Assembly (NCBI RefSeq): GCF_020164455.1
Contig: NZ_JAIQWW010000012.1
Coordinates: 1 to 64,000, forward strand
DNA: 64,000 nt
From: Phyllobacterium chamaecytisi
GTDB lineage: Bacteria > Pseudomonadota > Alphaproteobacteria > Rhizobiales > Rhizobiaceae
Reading direction: 5' to 3'
A program made the position numbers and the translations under genes. A model generated the notes under the pieces. That model ran no database searches and was not told the DNA's origin. It saw only the letters and a program-made list of their open reading frames with translations. This document shows, one piece after another, positions 56,270 through 64,000 of this stretch; the first letter of the stretch is position 1, and each line of letters starts with the position of its first letter.

Positions 56270-56436
56270 TGTTTGGTTATAGTGGACGTTAGGCCGATTT
56301 AAAACACCTGTATCCCTCCTTGGTTCGTTTCTGTCGAACACAAGTTGCAGAGATCCGCTCTTTATCGGCCTCTACACAACGCAGATATTGAGGCCAACGG
56401 CGATTATGCCCGAACGAACCAATTCAGGAGGCTTCG

Positions 56437-57390
56437 ATGACCTTACAACTGACAGGTATTCATCATTTGACTGCTGTAACGGCGAATGCGCCGGAAAATC
56501 TGCGGTTCTATACGCAAACGCTTGGCCTGCGACTGGTCAAGAAAACCGTCAATCAAGACGACACCAGCGCCTATCACCTCTTCTATGCAGATGGAGAGGC
56601 AACGCCTGGCACCGATCTCACGTTCTTCGACTGGCCGGTTGGACCCGAAAGTCGCGGTACGCACAGCATTTCGCGTACGGGTTTGCGTGTGGCCAGCAAA
56701 GCAAGTCTGGTTTGGTGGAAAGCTCGCTTTACCGAACTCGGCGTAAAGTCCGGTGATATTGCCGAAATTGGTGGCTATGACTCGCTCGATTTTGAAGATG
56801 GCGAAGGACAACGGTTCCGGCTCATCAATGATGGCGGCACCGGAGCGTCGCACCCGTGGGACAGAAGCCCTGTTCCGGCCGAGCATCAGATCCGCGGGCT
56901 CGGTCCAATCACCCTCAGCGTGCCCGATATTACCAACACGGAAGCGATCCTTCTTCATGTGATGAATATGCGCAAGGTCAACACTTACCCATCTCCGGAC
57001 GGTGCAGGGCATGTTCATGTGTTTGCAATGGGCGAGGGTGGTCCTGCTGCTGAATTGCACGTGGCCGTTCAACCGGATCTTCCGGCTGCAAGGCAGGGTG
57101 CTGGTGCTGTGCATCACGTCGCATTTCGCGCGCCGGACGTGCAGCAATTGCATGAATGGACCGAACGCCTGAACGAATTCCGGATGCCGTCAAGCGGTGA
57201 GGTGGAACGCTACTACTTCCGCTCGCTGTACTTCCGCGAACCGAACGGCATTTTGTTCGAAATCGCCACAGATGGTCCGGGCTTCACGGTCGATGAGCCC
57301 TTGGAGACTCTCGGGGAGGGCTTGTCGTTGCCGCCATTCCTTGAAGGCAAGCGCGCTTCGATCGAAGCCGGGCTCAAGCCTCTGTCGTAG
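56437..57390 (+). CDS. VOC-family ring-cleaving dioxygenase (hydroquinone dioxygenase-like)
   Basis: The 317-residue vicinal-oxygen-chelate protein has two repeated modules: an N-terminal one opening [25 protein letters not shown] (quoted in part: [19 protein letters not shown]) and a C-terminal one with [13 protein letters not shown] and [18 protein letters not shown]. Metal ligands are the His of the first strand, the second-module His and the final Glu. The closest familiar proteins are the MhqO/PcpA-type extradiol enzymes that open para-hydroquinone rings. The substrate is unproved. It faces a LysR gene upstream and a related fused gene downstream. Confidence 0.85.
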   Translation: MTLQLTGIHHLTAVTANAPENLRFYTQTLGLRLVKKTVNQDDTSAYHLFYADGEATPGTDLTFFDWPVGPESRGTHSISRTGLRVASKASLVWWKARFTELGVKSGDIAEIGGYDSLDFEDGEGQRFRLINDGGTGASHPWDRSPVPAEHQIRGLGPITLSVPDITNTEAILLHVMNMRKVNTYPSPDGAGHVHVFAMGEGGPAAELHVAVQPDLPAARQGAGAVHHVAFRAPDVQQLHEWTERLNEFRMPSSGEVERYYFRSLYFREPNGILFEIATDGPGFTVDEPLETLGEGLSLPPFLEGKRASIEAGLKPLS

Positions 57391-57397
57391 TGAAATT

Positions 57398-57426
57398 GAA
57401 CAGGCCGGAGAAACTTCGGCCTGTTC
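57398..57426. terminator. Terminator between the two convergent VOC genes
   Basis: A 10-bp perfect stem (GAACAGGCCG / CGGCCTGTTC) with a 9-base loop is followed by CTTT. It lies seven bases after one stop and two before the other. Confidence 0.75.
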
Positions 57427-57428
57427 CT

Positions 57429-58976
57429 TTATGGGGTCAACCATTGCTGAACCGCGTCAATGTCGTGCGTTCCGATTTCATGATCGGCGGACACTGCCTT
57501 GACGGTGATATCAGCTCCGGCGCCCCGCAGTTCCGCCTCAAGCGCGAGCGCATGCGCTCCAAACAGATCGTGGTCGCCGGTGATTGCAAGGACTTTCGTC
57601 TCAAGAAGATCAGCCTTTGGCGTCTCTTCCAGCACTTTTGTTGCGCGCAACAAAACTGCATTGCGGACAATGCCCGGATGCAGTTCCATCATTGCAGCAA
57701 TAAGGTTTGCGCCATTGGAATAGCCGAGAAAAGTAGTTCGTTGGAGATCCAGATCGTAGGCATCAACCGCGCCCTCTATAAACGCGGCAAGTGCTTCGGC
57801 CTCCGATCGAATGTCCTTTTGATCAAAACTCAGCGGTCCAAAGCGCCGGAACCAACGGGCCGAACCCTCTTCCGTGCTGCGTCCGCGCAGACCAATCAGG
57901 GTGGCATGCGGGGCAACCTTCGAAGCAAACGGCATGAGACTGGTCTCGTTGCCCCCCGTCCCGTGCAGAAGGATCAGAGTTTGCCCAAAGGTGATTTCCG
58001 GGATGTAGACCCGGTGAATGAACGGAAGTTCGCGATAGACGAAACGCTCCTCTTTCGGCAAGCCGAATTGCGGCAGCATTACTTTCAGGTTTTCGGCCTC
58101 CTCAGCGAAATGCGGTGGGATGAACAGCCGGGTGCCGAGCTTCTCTGGTGTTTCGTCGATCAGCATGCCGGGACCGTCGGTGGCCATTTCGAGCAGAGTG
58201 CCACCAGGCTCTCGCACGTAGATCGAGTGGAAATATTTCCGGTCATGCAGTGCCGTTGCAGTCATTCCATGCGCGACCAAGCGATCATAAGTTCCCGTTA
58301 CAGTGGGAATGTCCGCAGCCCGAAACGCGATATGATCTATCGTTCCGGTTCCAGGTGCCGAGCTCCAGAAGCCAGTTGCATCGCGAACGTCGATGCAATC
58401 GCCGGACGCTGAAACCATTCTTGTGATCGTTTCGGTTTGCTCGCCTGAAATGTAAGAAAAATAATCTGCAAGGAATGTGCAAGTTCCCTGCGGCTTTTCG
58501 GTCAGAATTGTTGCGCCGCGGATACGTTTTATCGTATCTGATGCAGGAATTTCGCCACCGACCCAAAGATCGCCGGTCTTTACGGCTTGGGTTCCCACGA
58601 GCTTCACGATCACGCCGTCGGGGTCATGCAAACGCAGCACCGGTTCGCCGAATTCCTGTGCTGGTCCTGACGTAGCGATGTTGAATTGCAGAGCACGTGT
58701 CAGCCAGAATCCGATACTATCGGGAGCAATAGCGAGCGAGATTTCGCTTGGCTGCCCATAGCCGACGCGGCCCGGTGAACCATCTTCCCATACGAGAAAG
58801 GTAATCAGAGAGCCTGGATTGCCTGATGCATCCCCATAAAGGAGATGGAGCTGGGTTGCGTCTTCATAACCGCCCGTGCGCTTGACGAGGCGCAGACCGA
58901 GGAAGCCGGCATAAAAATCGACATTTGCCTGAACCTTCCGCGTGATCAGGGTGATGTGGTGAATGCCGCCTGTCAT
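57429..58976 (-). CDS. VOC dioxygenase-esterase fusion protein
   Basis: Two enzymes are joined in 515 residues. Residues 1-about 290 form a two-module VOC dioxygenase like the convergent neighbour (GGIHHITLITRKVQANVDFY, IDHIAFRAADIPTV, YVREPGGTLLEMATDGPGML). After a linker, residues about 315-515 form an alpha/beta-hydrolase of the phospholipase/carboxylesterase type: oxyanion region LILLHGTGGNE, nucleophile elbow LGYSNGANLI, and Asp and His in AITGDHDLFG and SADHEIGTHD. GGGAG precedes the ATG at 58976. In Bacillus, separate mhqO and mhqD genes encode a dioxygenase and a hydrolase acting on quinone compounds; this fusion suggests successive steps. Confidence 0.85.
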   Translation of the reverse strand: MTGGIHHITLITRKVQANVDFYAGFLGLRLVKRTGGYEDATQLHLLYGDASGNPGSLITFLVWEDGSPGRVGYGQPSEISLAIAPDSIGFWLTRALQFNIATSGPAQEFGEPVLRLHDPDGVIVKLVGTQAVKTGDLWVGGEIPASDTIKRIRGATILTEKPQGTCTFLADYFSYISGEQTETITRMVSASGDCIDVRDATGFWSSAPGTGTIDHIAFRAADIPTVTGTYDRLVAHGMTATALHDRKYFHSIYVREPGGTLLEMATDGPGMLIDETPEKLGTRLFIPPHFAEEAENLKVMLPQFGLPKEERFVYRELPFIHRVYIPEITFGQTLILLHGTGGNETSLMPFASKVAPHATLIGLRGRSTEEGSARWFRRFGPLSFDQKDIRSEAEALAAFIEGAVDAYDLDLQRTTFLGYSNGANLIAAMMELHPGIVRNAVLLRATKVLEETPKADLLETKVLAITGDHDLFGAHALALEAELRGAGADITVKAVSADHEIGTHDIDAVQQWLTP

Positions 58977-59052
58977 GAGTATCTCCCGGCCTGTCAATAG
59001 TCGACTGTTACGGGGTAGAAAGCAGGGATGCAACGCTTGGAAGAACATCTCC

Positions 59053-59088
59053 AAAAAACAACACCCACCGCGGGAGGAGCGGTGGGTG
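59053..59088 (-). terminator. Terminator of the DUF1127/RNA transcript
   Basis: A 10-bp perfect stem (CACCCACCGC / GCGGTGGGTG) with loop TCCTCCC is followed on the minus strand by TTG and six T residues. Confidence 0.85.
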
Positions 59089-59176
59089 CTATTTGTAAAG
59101 ATCAGCTGGGAGGAGACTGATCTCTAGACCATCCGTGACTTGGGAGGAGAACGCCCCGGAGGTTAATCGAATTTGC
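59053..59176 (-). ncRNA. Cuckoo/CcsR-like RNA with three CUCCUCCC motifs, downstream of DUF1127
   Basis: Read leftward from the DUF1127 stop, CTCCTCCC (anti-Shine-Dalgarno) occurs three times: at 59142-59149, 59108-59115 and 59072-59079. The second lies in the loop of a 7-bp hairpin (AGATCAG/CTGATCT, 59099-59123), and the third in the loop of the 10-bp terminator hairpin. The first lies in a weaker pairing. In Rhodobacter, CcsR RNAs with CCUCCUCCC loops are co-transcribed with a DUF1127 gene. The order here is the same: coding micro-gene, then loops, then terminator. Confidence 0.7.
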
Positions 59177-59326
59177 TTACTGAGCCGAAGCGGCCTTCTT
59201 GGCGACGAAAGAAATGTCGCCGCGGGAAATGCCGAGGTCATTCAGTTCACGTGCGGACAGGCGGTTCAGTTCCGTGACAGTGTCACGATAGCGGCGCCAA
59301 TTATTGTAAGAGCGGATCAGGTTCAT
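59177..59326 (-). CDS. DUF1127 (YjiS-like) small basic protein
   Basis: This 49-residue protein begins MNLIRSYNNWRRYRDTVTEL and has the diagnostic DUF1127 core LNRLSARELNDLGISRGDI. The basic, aromatic-rich single helix followed by a DIG-type turn suggests nucleic-acid or membrane contact; in Rhodobacter a family member (CcaF1) binds RNA. An AAGGTGAG site precedes the ATG. A longer in-frame region of 42 residues was rejected. It heads the transcript that continues into the CUCCUCCC-loop RNA. Confidence 0.85.
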   Translation of the reverse strand: MNLIRSYNNWRRYRDTVTELNRLSARELNDLGISRGDISFVAKKAASAQ

Positions 59327-59380
59327 TTCACTCACCTTGTAAGTTCTTGTTTGTTTGATCATTTTTCGATCATGCTGCTC

Positions 59381-59420
59381 ATATAGTAGACAGCCTGCCA
59401 AACTTGCAGTGACAAGTTTG
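59381..59420 (-). promoter_or_regulatory. DUF1127 promoter with overlapping dyad operator
   Basis: On the minus strand CTATAT, a perfect rhizobial -10, lies at 59386-59381. Its expected -35 position is covered by CAAACTTG-CAGTGA-CAAGTTTG (59399-59420), an 8-bp inverted repeat. This suggests that an activator or repressor dimer controls the DUF1127/RNA transcript. An obvious RpoH-type -35 was not found. Confidence 0.5.
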
Positions 59421-59505
59421 CATAGCTGCTTTGCAACGAAATGATGGATCACCTCCGTGCGAAACGCCAGGCGCTGAAGGTCGATTTGACATTCTTGCTT
59501 ACTGA

Positions 59506-59946
59506 TCAGGCTCGGACTCTTGCCTTGGACGTTCTCGCAGGCGAGCGACGGTTAGTTGACTGGTTTGCAGCTTCTTCCGCCAACACCTTGTCAGCCTTTT
59601 TGGCAGCGGCTTCGCATTGCTTGCGGAATTTCTCGACCTCTTCTTCGGTCAGATGCTCGATGCCTATAAAGGCGTTCTTGGCCTCGCTCACGCGCACCAA
59701 TTCGTCGAGTTTTGCCTGAATCGCAACGCCATCGCGGTTTTGCGTATTCTGGATAAGGAAGACCATAAGAAATGTAATGATGGTCGTGCCGGTATTGATG
59801 ATCAATTGCCAGGTGTCGGAAAAGCCAAAAATTGGGCCGGTCACGCCCCAAACGACAACGACCAAGCAACAGAGTATGAAGGTAAGCGGCTTGCCGGCAG
59901 CCAGTGCAACGTCGTTGGCGATCCGCGTAAACAATTTGCCAAACAT
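59506..59946 (-). CDS. Low-affinity iron permease family small membrane protein
   Basis: The 146-residue protein matches the bacterial low-affinity iron permease (PF04120-type) family. It has two membrane spans (about 20-40 and 50-68) and the TGPIFGFSDTWQLIINTGTT and FLIQNTQNRDGVAIQAKLDEL segments. A charged C-terminal helix follows. Transport of iron by bacterial members is not well shown, so the role is uncertain. It is monocistronic, with its start in the 428-base gap before the sugar transporter. Confidence 0.75.
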   Translation of the reverse strand: MFGKLFTRIANDVALAAGKPLTFILCCLVVVVWGVTGPIFGFSDTWQLIINTGTTIITFLMVFLIQNTQNRDGVAIQAKLDELVRVSEAKNAFIGIEHLTEEEVEKFRKQCEAAAKKADKVLAEEAANQSTNRRSPARTSKARVRA

Positions 59947-60374
59947 GGTGTCGTCCTCCCGACAAGCAGCGAGGAGATAACTTGGTGCGGCGCGAAATGT
60001 TCCACGAGGCGCTGCAAGCTACCCAGGGCTGTTGGATCGTGAGACTGTGGGGAAATGGCGCGCCCGAGGATGCGAACCTCTGGCGATTCGTAGTCTGGCT
60101 ATCGTGCAGCAGTGCGCGCCACCATGCGAAGCAGCCATCGTTTGTTTGGCTCCCTTCGACCATGGATTGTAGACGACTAAGCTCCAATCGAAACCCGGAG
60201 GGCATAGTGCGTGAATTATAATTCATGTACTGAATTATATTGACAAAGATTTTCTTTTAGGCTTGATTGCTCCGACAGCATTTCGAGGAGGATTGCTGGA
60301 CTTCACAACGAATAGTGGCGGCTTGCGAGGCACCACGAAACCAATGGGAGGGGCTTCGGCCTCGAGGAGGACAC
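59947..60374. other. Intergenic region before the sugar ABC operon
   Basis: This 428-base stretch holds no gene I can support. A 79-codon frame at 59982-60221 has no ribosome site and no recognisable protein. The right part contains the palindrome and promoter listed at 60212-60268, then a leader of about 105 bases to the TTG start. The left part must hold the promoter of the iron-permease-like gene. Confidence 0.6.
60212..60268 (+). promoter_or_regulatory. Sugar ABC operon promoter with palindromic operator
   Basis: TGAATTATAATTCA (60212-60225) is a perfect 14-bp palindrome. Its left half TGAATTATA is repeated directly at 60231-60239, 19 bases on. TTGACA, a perfect -35, follows immediately (60240-60245), with a weak -10 TTGATT at 60263-60268 (17-base spacer). 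The layout suggests a sugar-responsive repressor or activator bound just upstream of the polymerase. Confidence 0.5.
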
Positions 60375-61403
60375 TTGCGCACTTTTTTAAGCACAACTGC
60401 CATGGCAGTCCTGGTCATGGCGTATTCCGCAGCCCCCGCCAAAGCTGCCGAAGAATCGCCGTTTCGCTGCGAGCCAGGCGAAAAATACGTCATGAACGTC
60501 ATGGTTTCTGGCGTTGAATACTGGTTCCCTGTCTATGAAATGTTCAAGCAGGCGGGAAAGCAGCTCGGTTGCGAAACTGCCTATACCGGAACACCGGAAT
60601 ATGACGTCAACAAGCAGATCGCCAGCTTCGACCAGGCACTCGCGCAGAATCCTGCCGGCATTCTCGTTCACCCGATGAACTCGGATCCATTCATAGAGCC
60701 GATCAACCGGGCGATCGGTCAAGGCACGGCAGTTGTTACATTCGCGGCCGATTCGCCGCTTTCCAAGCGAATTTCCTTCATCACGTCCGACAATATACGC
60801 GAGGGCACCTATGCTGCCGACGCCATCGCCACGAAGCTCGGAGGCAAGGGCGAATATGCCGTCCTCGAGAATCCCGGGCAGGATAACCACGACAAGCGCG
60901 TCACGGCTTTTATCGACCGTATGAAGGCAAAGTGGCCCGACATGAAGCTCGTTGGCAGAGCAGCCTCAAACCAGGATCCGACGAAGGCCTATCAGGGCTT
61001 GATGAGTATCGTTCAGGCCAATCCTAATCTCGCGGCCGTCTTCATGCCGGAGGCGAACTCGGCCATCGGCGCCGCCCAGGCTAACAAGGAAAGCGGTGGC
61101 AAGATTCTCGTCATGTGTGCGGACGTCAACGCCAACATCCTTGACATGATCAAGGCCGGTGAAGTCTTCGGCTCGATCAACCCCAATCAGGGCATGCAGG
61201 GCTACATGGGCTTCATGCTGCTCTGGCTGGCCAAGCATCCGGAACTGATCGATCCCATGAACGACGCCAAGCGTGCAGGATTCAACCCGATGAGCATTCC
61301 CTTCGTGGACAACGGGCTTTCCATTGTCACCGCCGAGAATGCGGACGATTTCTTCTGGGACAAATACCTCAAGCGTCGTGGCACCAAAGGCATTGAGGAA
61401 TAA
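60375..61403 (+). CDS. Sugar ABC transporter periplasmic binding protein
   Basis: This is a ribose/galactose-type (Peripla_BP_4) substrate-binding protein. No ATG fits the signal peptide well; the TTG at 60375, four bases after GGAGGA, gives [19 protein letters not shown] with cleavage after AKA and 342 residues. The mature protein has the two-lobe fold, including [19 protein letters not shown], the interdomain [11 protein letters not shown] stretch and [13 protein letters not shown]. The sugar is unknown. It heads an operon with a double ATPase and a permease. Confidence 0.85.
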   Translation: MRTFLSTTAMAVLVMAYSAAPAKAAEESPFRCEPGEKYVMNVMVSGVEYWFPVYEMFKQAGKQLGCETAYTGTPEYDVNKQIASFDQALAQNPAGILVHPMNSDPFIEPINRAIGQGTAVVTFAADSPLSKRISFITSDNIREGTYAADAIATKLGGKGEYAVLENPGQDNHDKRVTAFIDRMKAKWPDMKLVGRAASNQDPTKAYQGLMSIVQANPNLAAVFMPEANSAIGAAQANKESGGKILVMCADVNANILDMIKAGEVFGSINPNQGMQGYMGFMLLWLAKHPELIDPMNDAKRAGFNPMSIPFVDNGLSIVTAENADDFFWDKYLKRRGTKGIEE

Positions 61404-61474
61404 GCCATTGCAGCCGGCTATCCGGACGGCAAGTCCGGGTAGCCACCTTGCGAAGCCAGTTGGAAGAGTGCGTC

Positions 61475-63016
61475 ATGCGAAATCCGGTTCTGAATATCCG
61501 CAACGTCACAAAACATTTCGGTGCAGTGAAGGCGCTGACGAACGTGAGCTTCTCCCTTAGCCGTGGTGAGATTCATGCGCTTTGCGGTGAAAACGGCGCC
61601 GGCAAGTCAACGTTGATGAACATCATCGCAGGTGTTCTGCAACCAGATGAGGGAGAGATTGTATTGGAAGGCAAGACGGTGAAGATCGGATCGCCCGCCG
61701 CTGCACAATCTCTAGGCCTGGGATTAGTCCACCAGGAAATTGCGCTTTGCCCGGACGCCAGCGTTGCGGAAAACATCTTCATGGCAACCACCAGCCGGCA
61801 GCGCTCGCTGCTGATGAACTACCGCAAGCTGGAACGCGAGGCACAAGACGTAATGAACCGGCTCGCGCCAATCGACGTTCGCCGCAAGGCGGGTGATCTG
61901 CCAATCTCCAGCCAACAGCTCGTGGAGATCGCCAAGGCCCTGACGCTCGACTGCCGTGTCCTCATTTTCGATGAGCCGACCGCCGCACTGACTGAAGCGG
62001 AAACGCGCATACTTTTTGAGATCATCCGCGGTTTGAAGACCAACGGGATATCGATCATTTATATCAGCCACCGCATGGCCGAGATATTCGACCTTTGCGA
62101 CCGGGTGACTGTTCTGCGTGACGGCCACCATGTGTCGACAGAGCCCGTTGCCGATCTTAAACCTGACGACGTTGTACGCCTTATGGTCGGACGCGAGATT
62201 ACGCAACTCTATCCACCCAAGCAACAGGTCGGGGAACGATCGCATGAGGTGGTTCTTTCGGTTCGCGCCCTTGGCGACGATCACCGTTTTGATTGTGTAA
62301 ACATCGAGCTTATGAAGGGTGAAATCCTTGGCATCGGTGGTCTCATTGGCTCCGGCCGCACGGAAATCGCGGAAGGGATCTGCGGCTTGCGAGCCACTAC
62401 GAGCGGCGAAATCCTGCTCCATGGCAAGCCGCAGGCGATAAGAAACTATGCGGACGCGGTGAACGCAGGTCTCGTTTATCTGTCGGAAGACCGCAAGGGC
62501 TCCGGCGTATTCCTGGACCTTTCGATAGCCCAGAATATCTCGGTTCTCAACCTGGACGCGCTTACCGGGGGCCTTGGGTTGATCGACGCGGGGGCAGAAG
62601 CAAAGCTGGCCGGCGACTTTGCCAGGAAACTGAATATTCGCATGGGCAGTGTCGATGCACCGGTGTCCTCGCTCAGCGGCGGTAACCAGCAGAAGGTTGC
62701 GATTGCCAAACAGCTCGCCGTCCAGCCCAAGGTGATAGTGATGGACGAACCGACGCGTGGCATAGACGTTGGGGCGAAGTCCGAAATCCACACGCTGCTG
62801 CGCGAACTCGCCAGCTCCGGAATTGGCATCATCGTCATTTCTTCCGAACTCCCCGAACTGCTAGGGCTGTGTGATCGGGTGATCGTCATCCGCGAAGGCA
62901 CGGTGGCTGGTGAACTGGATGCGGAAGCGATGAGCGAAGAAGCGGTTATCCGGCTCGCGTCAGGCGTCAATGCGCAAACTGCACAAAACCGGCTGGCATC
63001 AGAACATGCCGCCTGA
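61475..63016 (+). CDS. Sugar ABC transporter ATP-binding protein (RbsA/MglA/XylG family)
   Basis: This 513-residue protein has two ABC domains. The first has Walker [10 protein letters not shown] (38-46) and Walker [16 protein letters not shown]. The second has the degenerate Walker A-like [14 protein letters not shown] and an intact signature [15 protein letters not shown], with [18 protein letters not shown]. This two-domain pattern is that of the monosaccharide importers of the CUT2 group. ATG at 61475 was chosen; nine extra in-frame residues lie upstream. The permease begins 23 bases after its stop. Confidence 0.93.
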   Translation: MRNPVLNIRNVTKHFGAVKALTNVSFSLSRGEIHALCGENGAGKSTLMNIIAGVLQPDEGEIVLEGKTVKIGSPAAAQSLGLGLVHQEIALCPDASVAENIFMATTSRQRSLLMNYRKLEREAQDVMNRLAPIDVRRKAGDLPISSQQLVEIAKALTLDCRVLIFDEPTAALTEAETRILFEIIRGLKTNGISIIYISHRMAEIFDLCDRVTVLRDGHHVSTEPVADLKPDDVVRLMVGREITQLYPPKQQVGERSHEVVLSVRALGDDHRFDCVNIELMKGEILGIGGLIGSGRTEIAEGICGLRATTSGEILLHGKPQAIRNYADAVNAGLVYLSEDRKGSGVFLDLSIAQNISVLNLDALTGGLGLIDAGAEAKLAGDFARKLNIRMGSVDAPVSSLSGGNQQKVAIAKQLAVQPKVIVMDEPTRGIDVGAKSEIHTLLRELASSGIGIIVISSELPELLGLCDRVIVIREGTVAGELDAEAMSEEAVIRLASGVNAQTAQNRLASEHAA

Positions 63017-63038
63017 GAAAAGTATGGGAGACGAGAAA

Positions 63039-64000
63039 ATGCTGGCTGAGACGATGGGGACAAAGGCCGTGCGGGCCCCGTCATGGAAAAGACTGGGCTC
63101 CATGCGGGAGGCAGGGCTGATCGCAATCATTCTCGCACTTTGCATAGCCATGAGCTTTGCATCACCGCATTTTCTGACACTCGGAAACTTCCGCGCGATG
63201 CTGATGAGCTTTTCCGTGGAAGGCATCGTTGTCGTCGGGATGACGATCCTGCTTATTGTCGGCGGCATTGACCTTGCTGTAGGCTCCGTCGTCTGTTTCG
63301 CGATGGTCCTGTCGGGCTCGCTGTTCCTCGCGGGGCTCGATCCATGGAGCGCTTCGCTCATCGGCATTCTCGCAAGCGCGCTGATTGGCGCCGTCATGGG
63401 CTTTTTCGTCACCGTAGTCGGGCTCAATCACTTTATTACGTCGCTCGCCGGCATGGTCATCGTGCGCGGCCTGTGCCTTATCATCACCAAGGGAACGCCG
63501 CTCTCCCTCTTTACCCTGCCTCCCGCGTTCAAGGCAGTCGGGCAGGGCAGTTTCCACGGTCTCCCCTATGTCATCATCATCTTCGTCGCCGTTGTCGTGC
63601 TGTTCGACTTCCTGCTCAGGCGCGCAACGGCGCTGCGCAAGGTTTTCTATACGGGCAGTAACGAGAAAGCCGCGCTCTATTCCGGCATCAGGACAAACCA
63701 TGTGAAATTCTGGGTGACCGTGCTCTGCTCGACGCTCGCGGGTTTTGCCGGCGTCATCTACATGTCGCGTTTTGGCGCTGCTACGCCGACGTTCGGTGTC
63801 GGGATGGAGCTCAACATTATAGCCGCTGCGGTCATTGGTGGCGCATCGCTCAATGGCGGGTCGGGGACGATACTTGGTGCCATTCTTGGGATAGCATTGT
63901 TGTCGGTGGTGACCAGTTCTCTGGTCCTGCTCAATGTATCGGTCTACTGGCAGGACATGATAAAGGGGTGCATTCTGCTTGGTGCCGTCTCAATCGATCA
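63039..64000 (+). CDS. Sugar ABC transporter permease (partial, cut by the window end)
   Basis: This RbsC-type membrane permease is open at the right end, with about 320 codons seen. It has many hydrophobic segments, including GIVVVGMTILLIVGGIDLAV, which contains the CUT2-typical GGIDLAVGS, and LNIIAAAVIGGASLNGGSGT, the coupling-helix signature of this family. ATG at 63039 follows GGGAG; an in-frame ATG at 63024 is an alternative. The stop lies beyond the window. Confidence 0.85.
   Translation, partial: MLAETMGTKAVRAPSWKRLGSMREAGLIAIILALCIAMSFASPHFLTLGNFRAMLMSFSVEGIVVVGMTILLIVGGIDLAVGSVVCFAMVLSGSLFLAGLDPWSASLIGILASALIGAVMGFFVTVVGLNHFITSLAGMVIVRGLCLIITKGTPLSLFTLPPAFKAVGQGSFHGLPYVIIIFVAVVVLFDFLLRRATALRKVFYTGSNEKAALYSGIRTNHVKFWVTVLCSTLAGFAGVIYMSRFGAATPTFGVGMELNIIAAAVIGGASLNGGSGTILGAILGIALLSVVTSSLVLLNVSVYWQDMIKGCILLGAVSID

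Noticed and set aside
59982-60221. 79-codon small gene between the iron-permease-like gene and the sugar operon
   Set aside because: No ribosome binding site, no recognisable family, and its start lies in the divergent promoter area.
61724-62791. 355-codon open frame antisense to the sugar ABC ATPase
   Set aside because: The opposite strand encodes a full-length ATPase with all motifs; the antisense frame has no recognisable protein and follows from high-GC codon use.

Overview
This window reads as a chromosomal segment of an alphaproteobacterium of the order Hyphomicrobiales (Rhizobiales), close to the Brucella/Ochrobactrum/Phyllobacterium group. The evidence is gene content and order: ruvCAB followed by ybgC-tolQRAB-pal-cpoB-tilS-ftsH-glmM, then serC-serA, purA and rpoH; an Omp25-like outer-membrane protein; OpgC; DUF1465 and DUF1127 proteins; an aerobic-type cob cluster; and TTAA-N7-TTAA sites of the CtrA type. 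The placement is inferred from protein resemblance, not from a search. No phage, insertion sequence, CRISPR array or plasmid gene was seen.

Layout. 0.1-7 kb (minus strand): a MotA/TolQ-like plus MotB/OmpA-like membrane pair, efp-suhB, an M20 amidohydrolase, and a divergent ThiE-like protein with a Sel1-repeat protein. 7-10 kb: a TauE/SafE permease, OpgC, an intergenic region that looks like a small RNA gene under a CtrA-type site, and a DUF1465 protein. 10-25 kb: the ruv-tol-pal-cpoB-tilS-ftsH-glmM backbone, interrupted only by a secreted GH5 glycosidase on the opposite strand. 25-36 kb: the Omp25-like protein, serC-serA behind a structured leader, a GNAT protein, an EamA transporter, purA, a Pro-rich membrane protein, rpoH, an RluD-type pseudouridine synthase and a small membrane protein. 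36-42 kb: tRNA-Glu(CTC), three sugar-transferase-like genes, an FMN-dependent lactate-type dehydrogenase, a D-2-hydroxyacid dehydrogenase and purU. 42-48 kb: cobG-cobH-cobI-cobJ with overlapping ends on the minus strand, and cobL divergent from them. 48-55 kb: an MscS channel, tRNA-Arg(CCT), a second M20 amidohydrolase, a D,D-carboxypeptidase joined to a COG0523 GTPase, a TusA-like protein, an L,D-transpeptidase lipoprotein and HU. 55-60 kb: a LysR regulator, two extradiol-type VOC proteins (one fused to an esterase), and a DUF1127 micro-gene followed by an RNA with repeated CUCCUCCC loops. 60-64 kb: a sugar ABC importer (binding protein, double ATPase, permease cut by the window end).

Most genes are core functions in known families. 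The less ordinary signals are in the non-coding DNA. A DUF1127 gene is followed by three CTCCTCCC motifs, two of them in hairpin loops, ending in a terminator; this matches the 'cuckoo'/CcsR RNA architecture. A three-hairpin sRNA candidate has a CtrA-like box over its promoter. An identical TTAA-N8-TTAA-N7-TTAA arrangement precedes both pal and the DUF1465 gene. A two-hairpin leader sits in front of serC. Several perfect palindromes look like operators. Among proteins, the CbiG-CobJ and VOC-esterase fusions and the pair of M20 paralogues stand out. Starts were moved from the longest frame wherever a ribosome binding site, signal peptide or family alignment pointed to an internal codon; these choices are noted in each entry.
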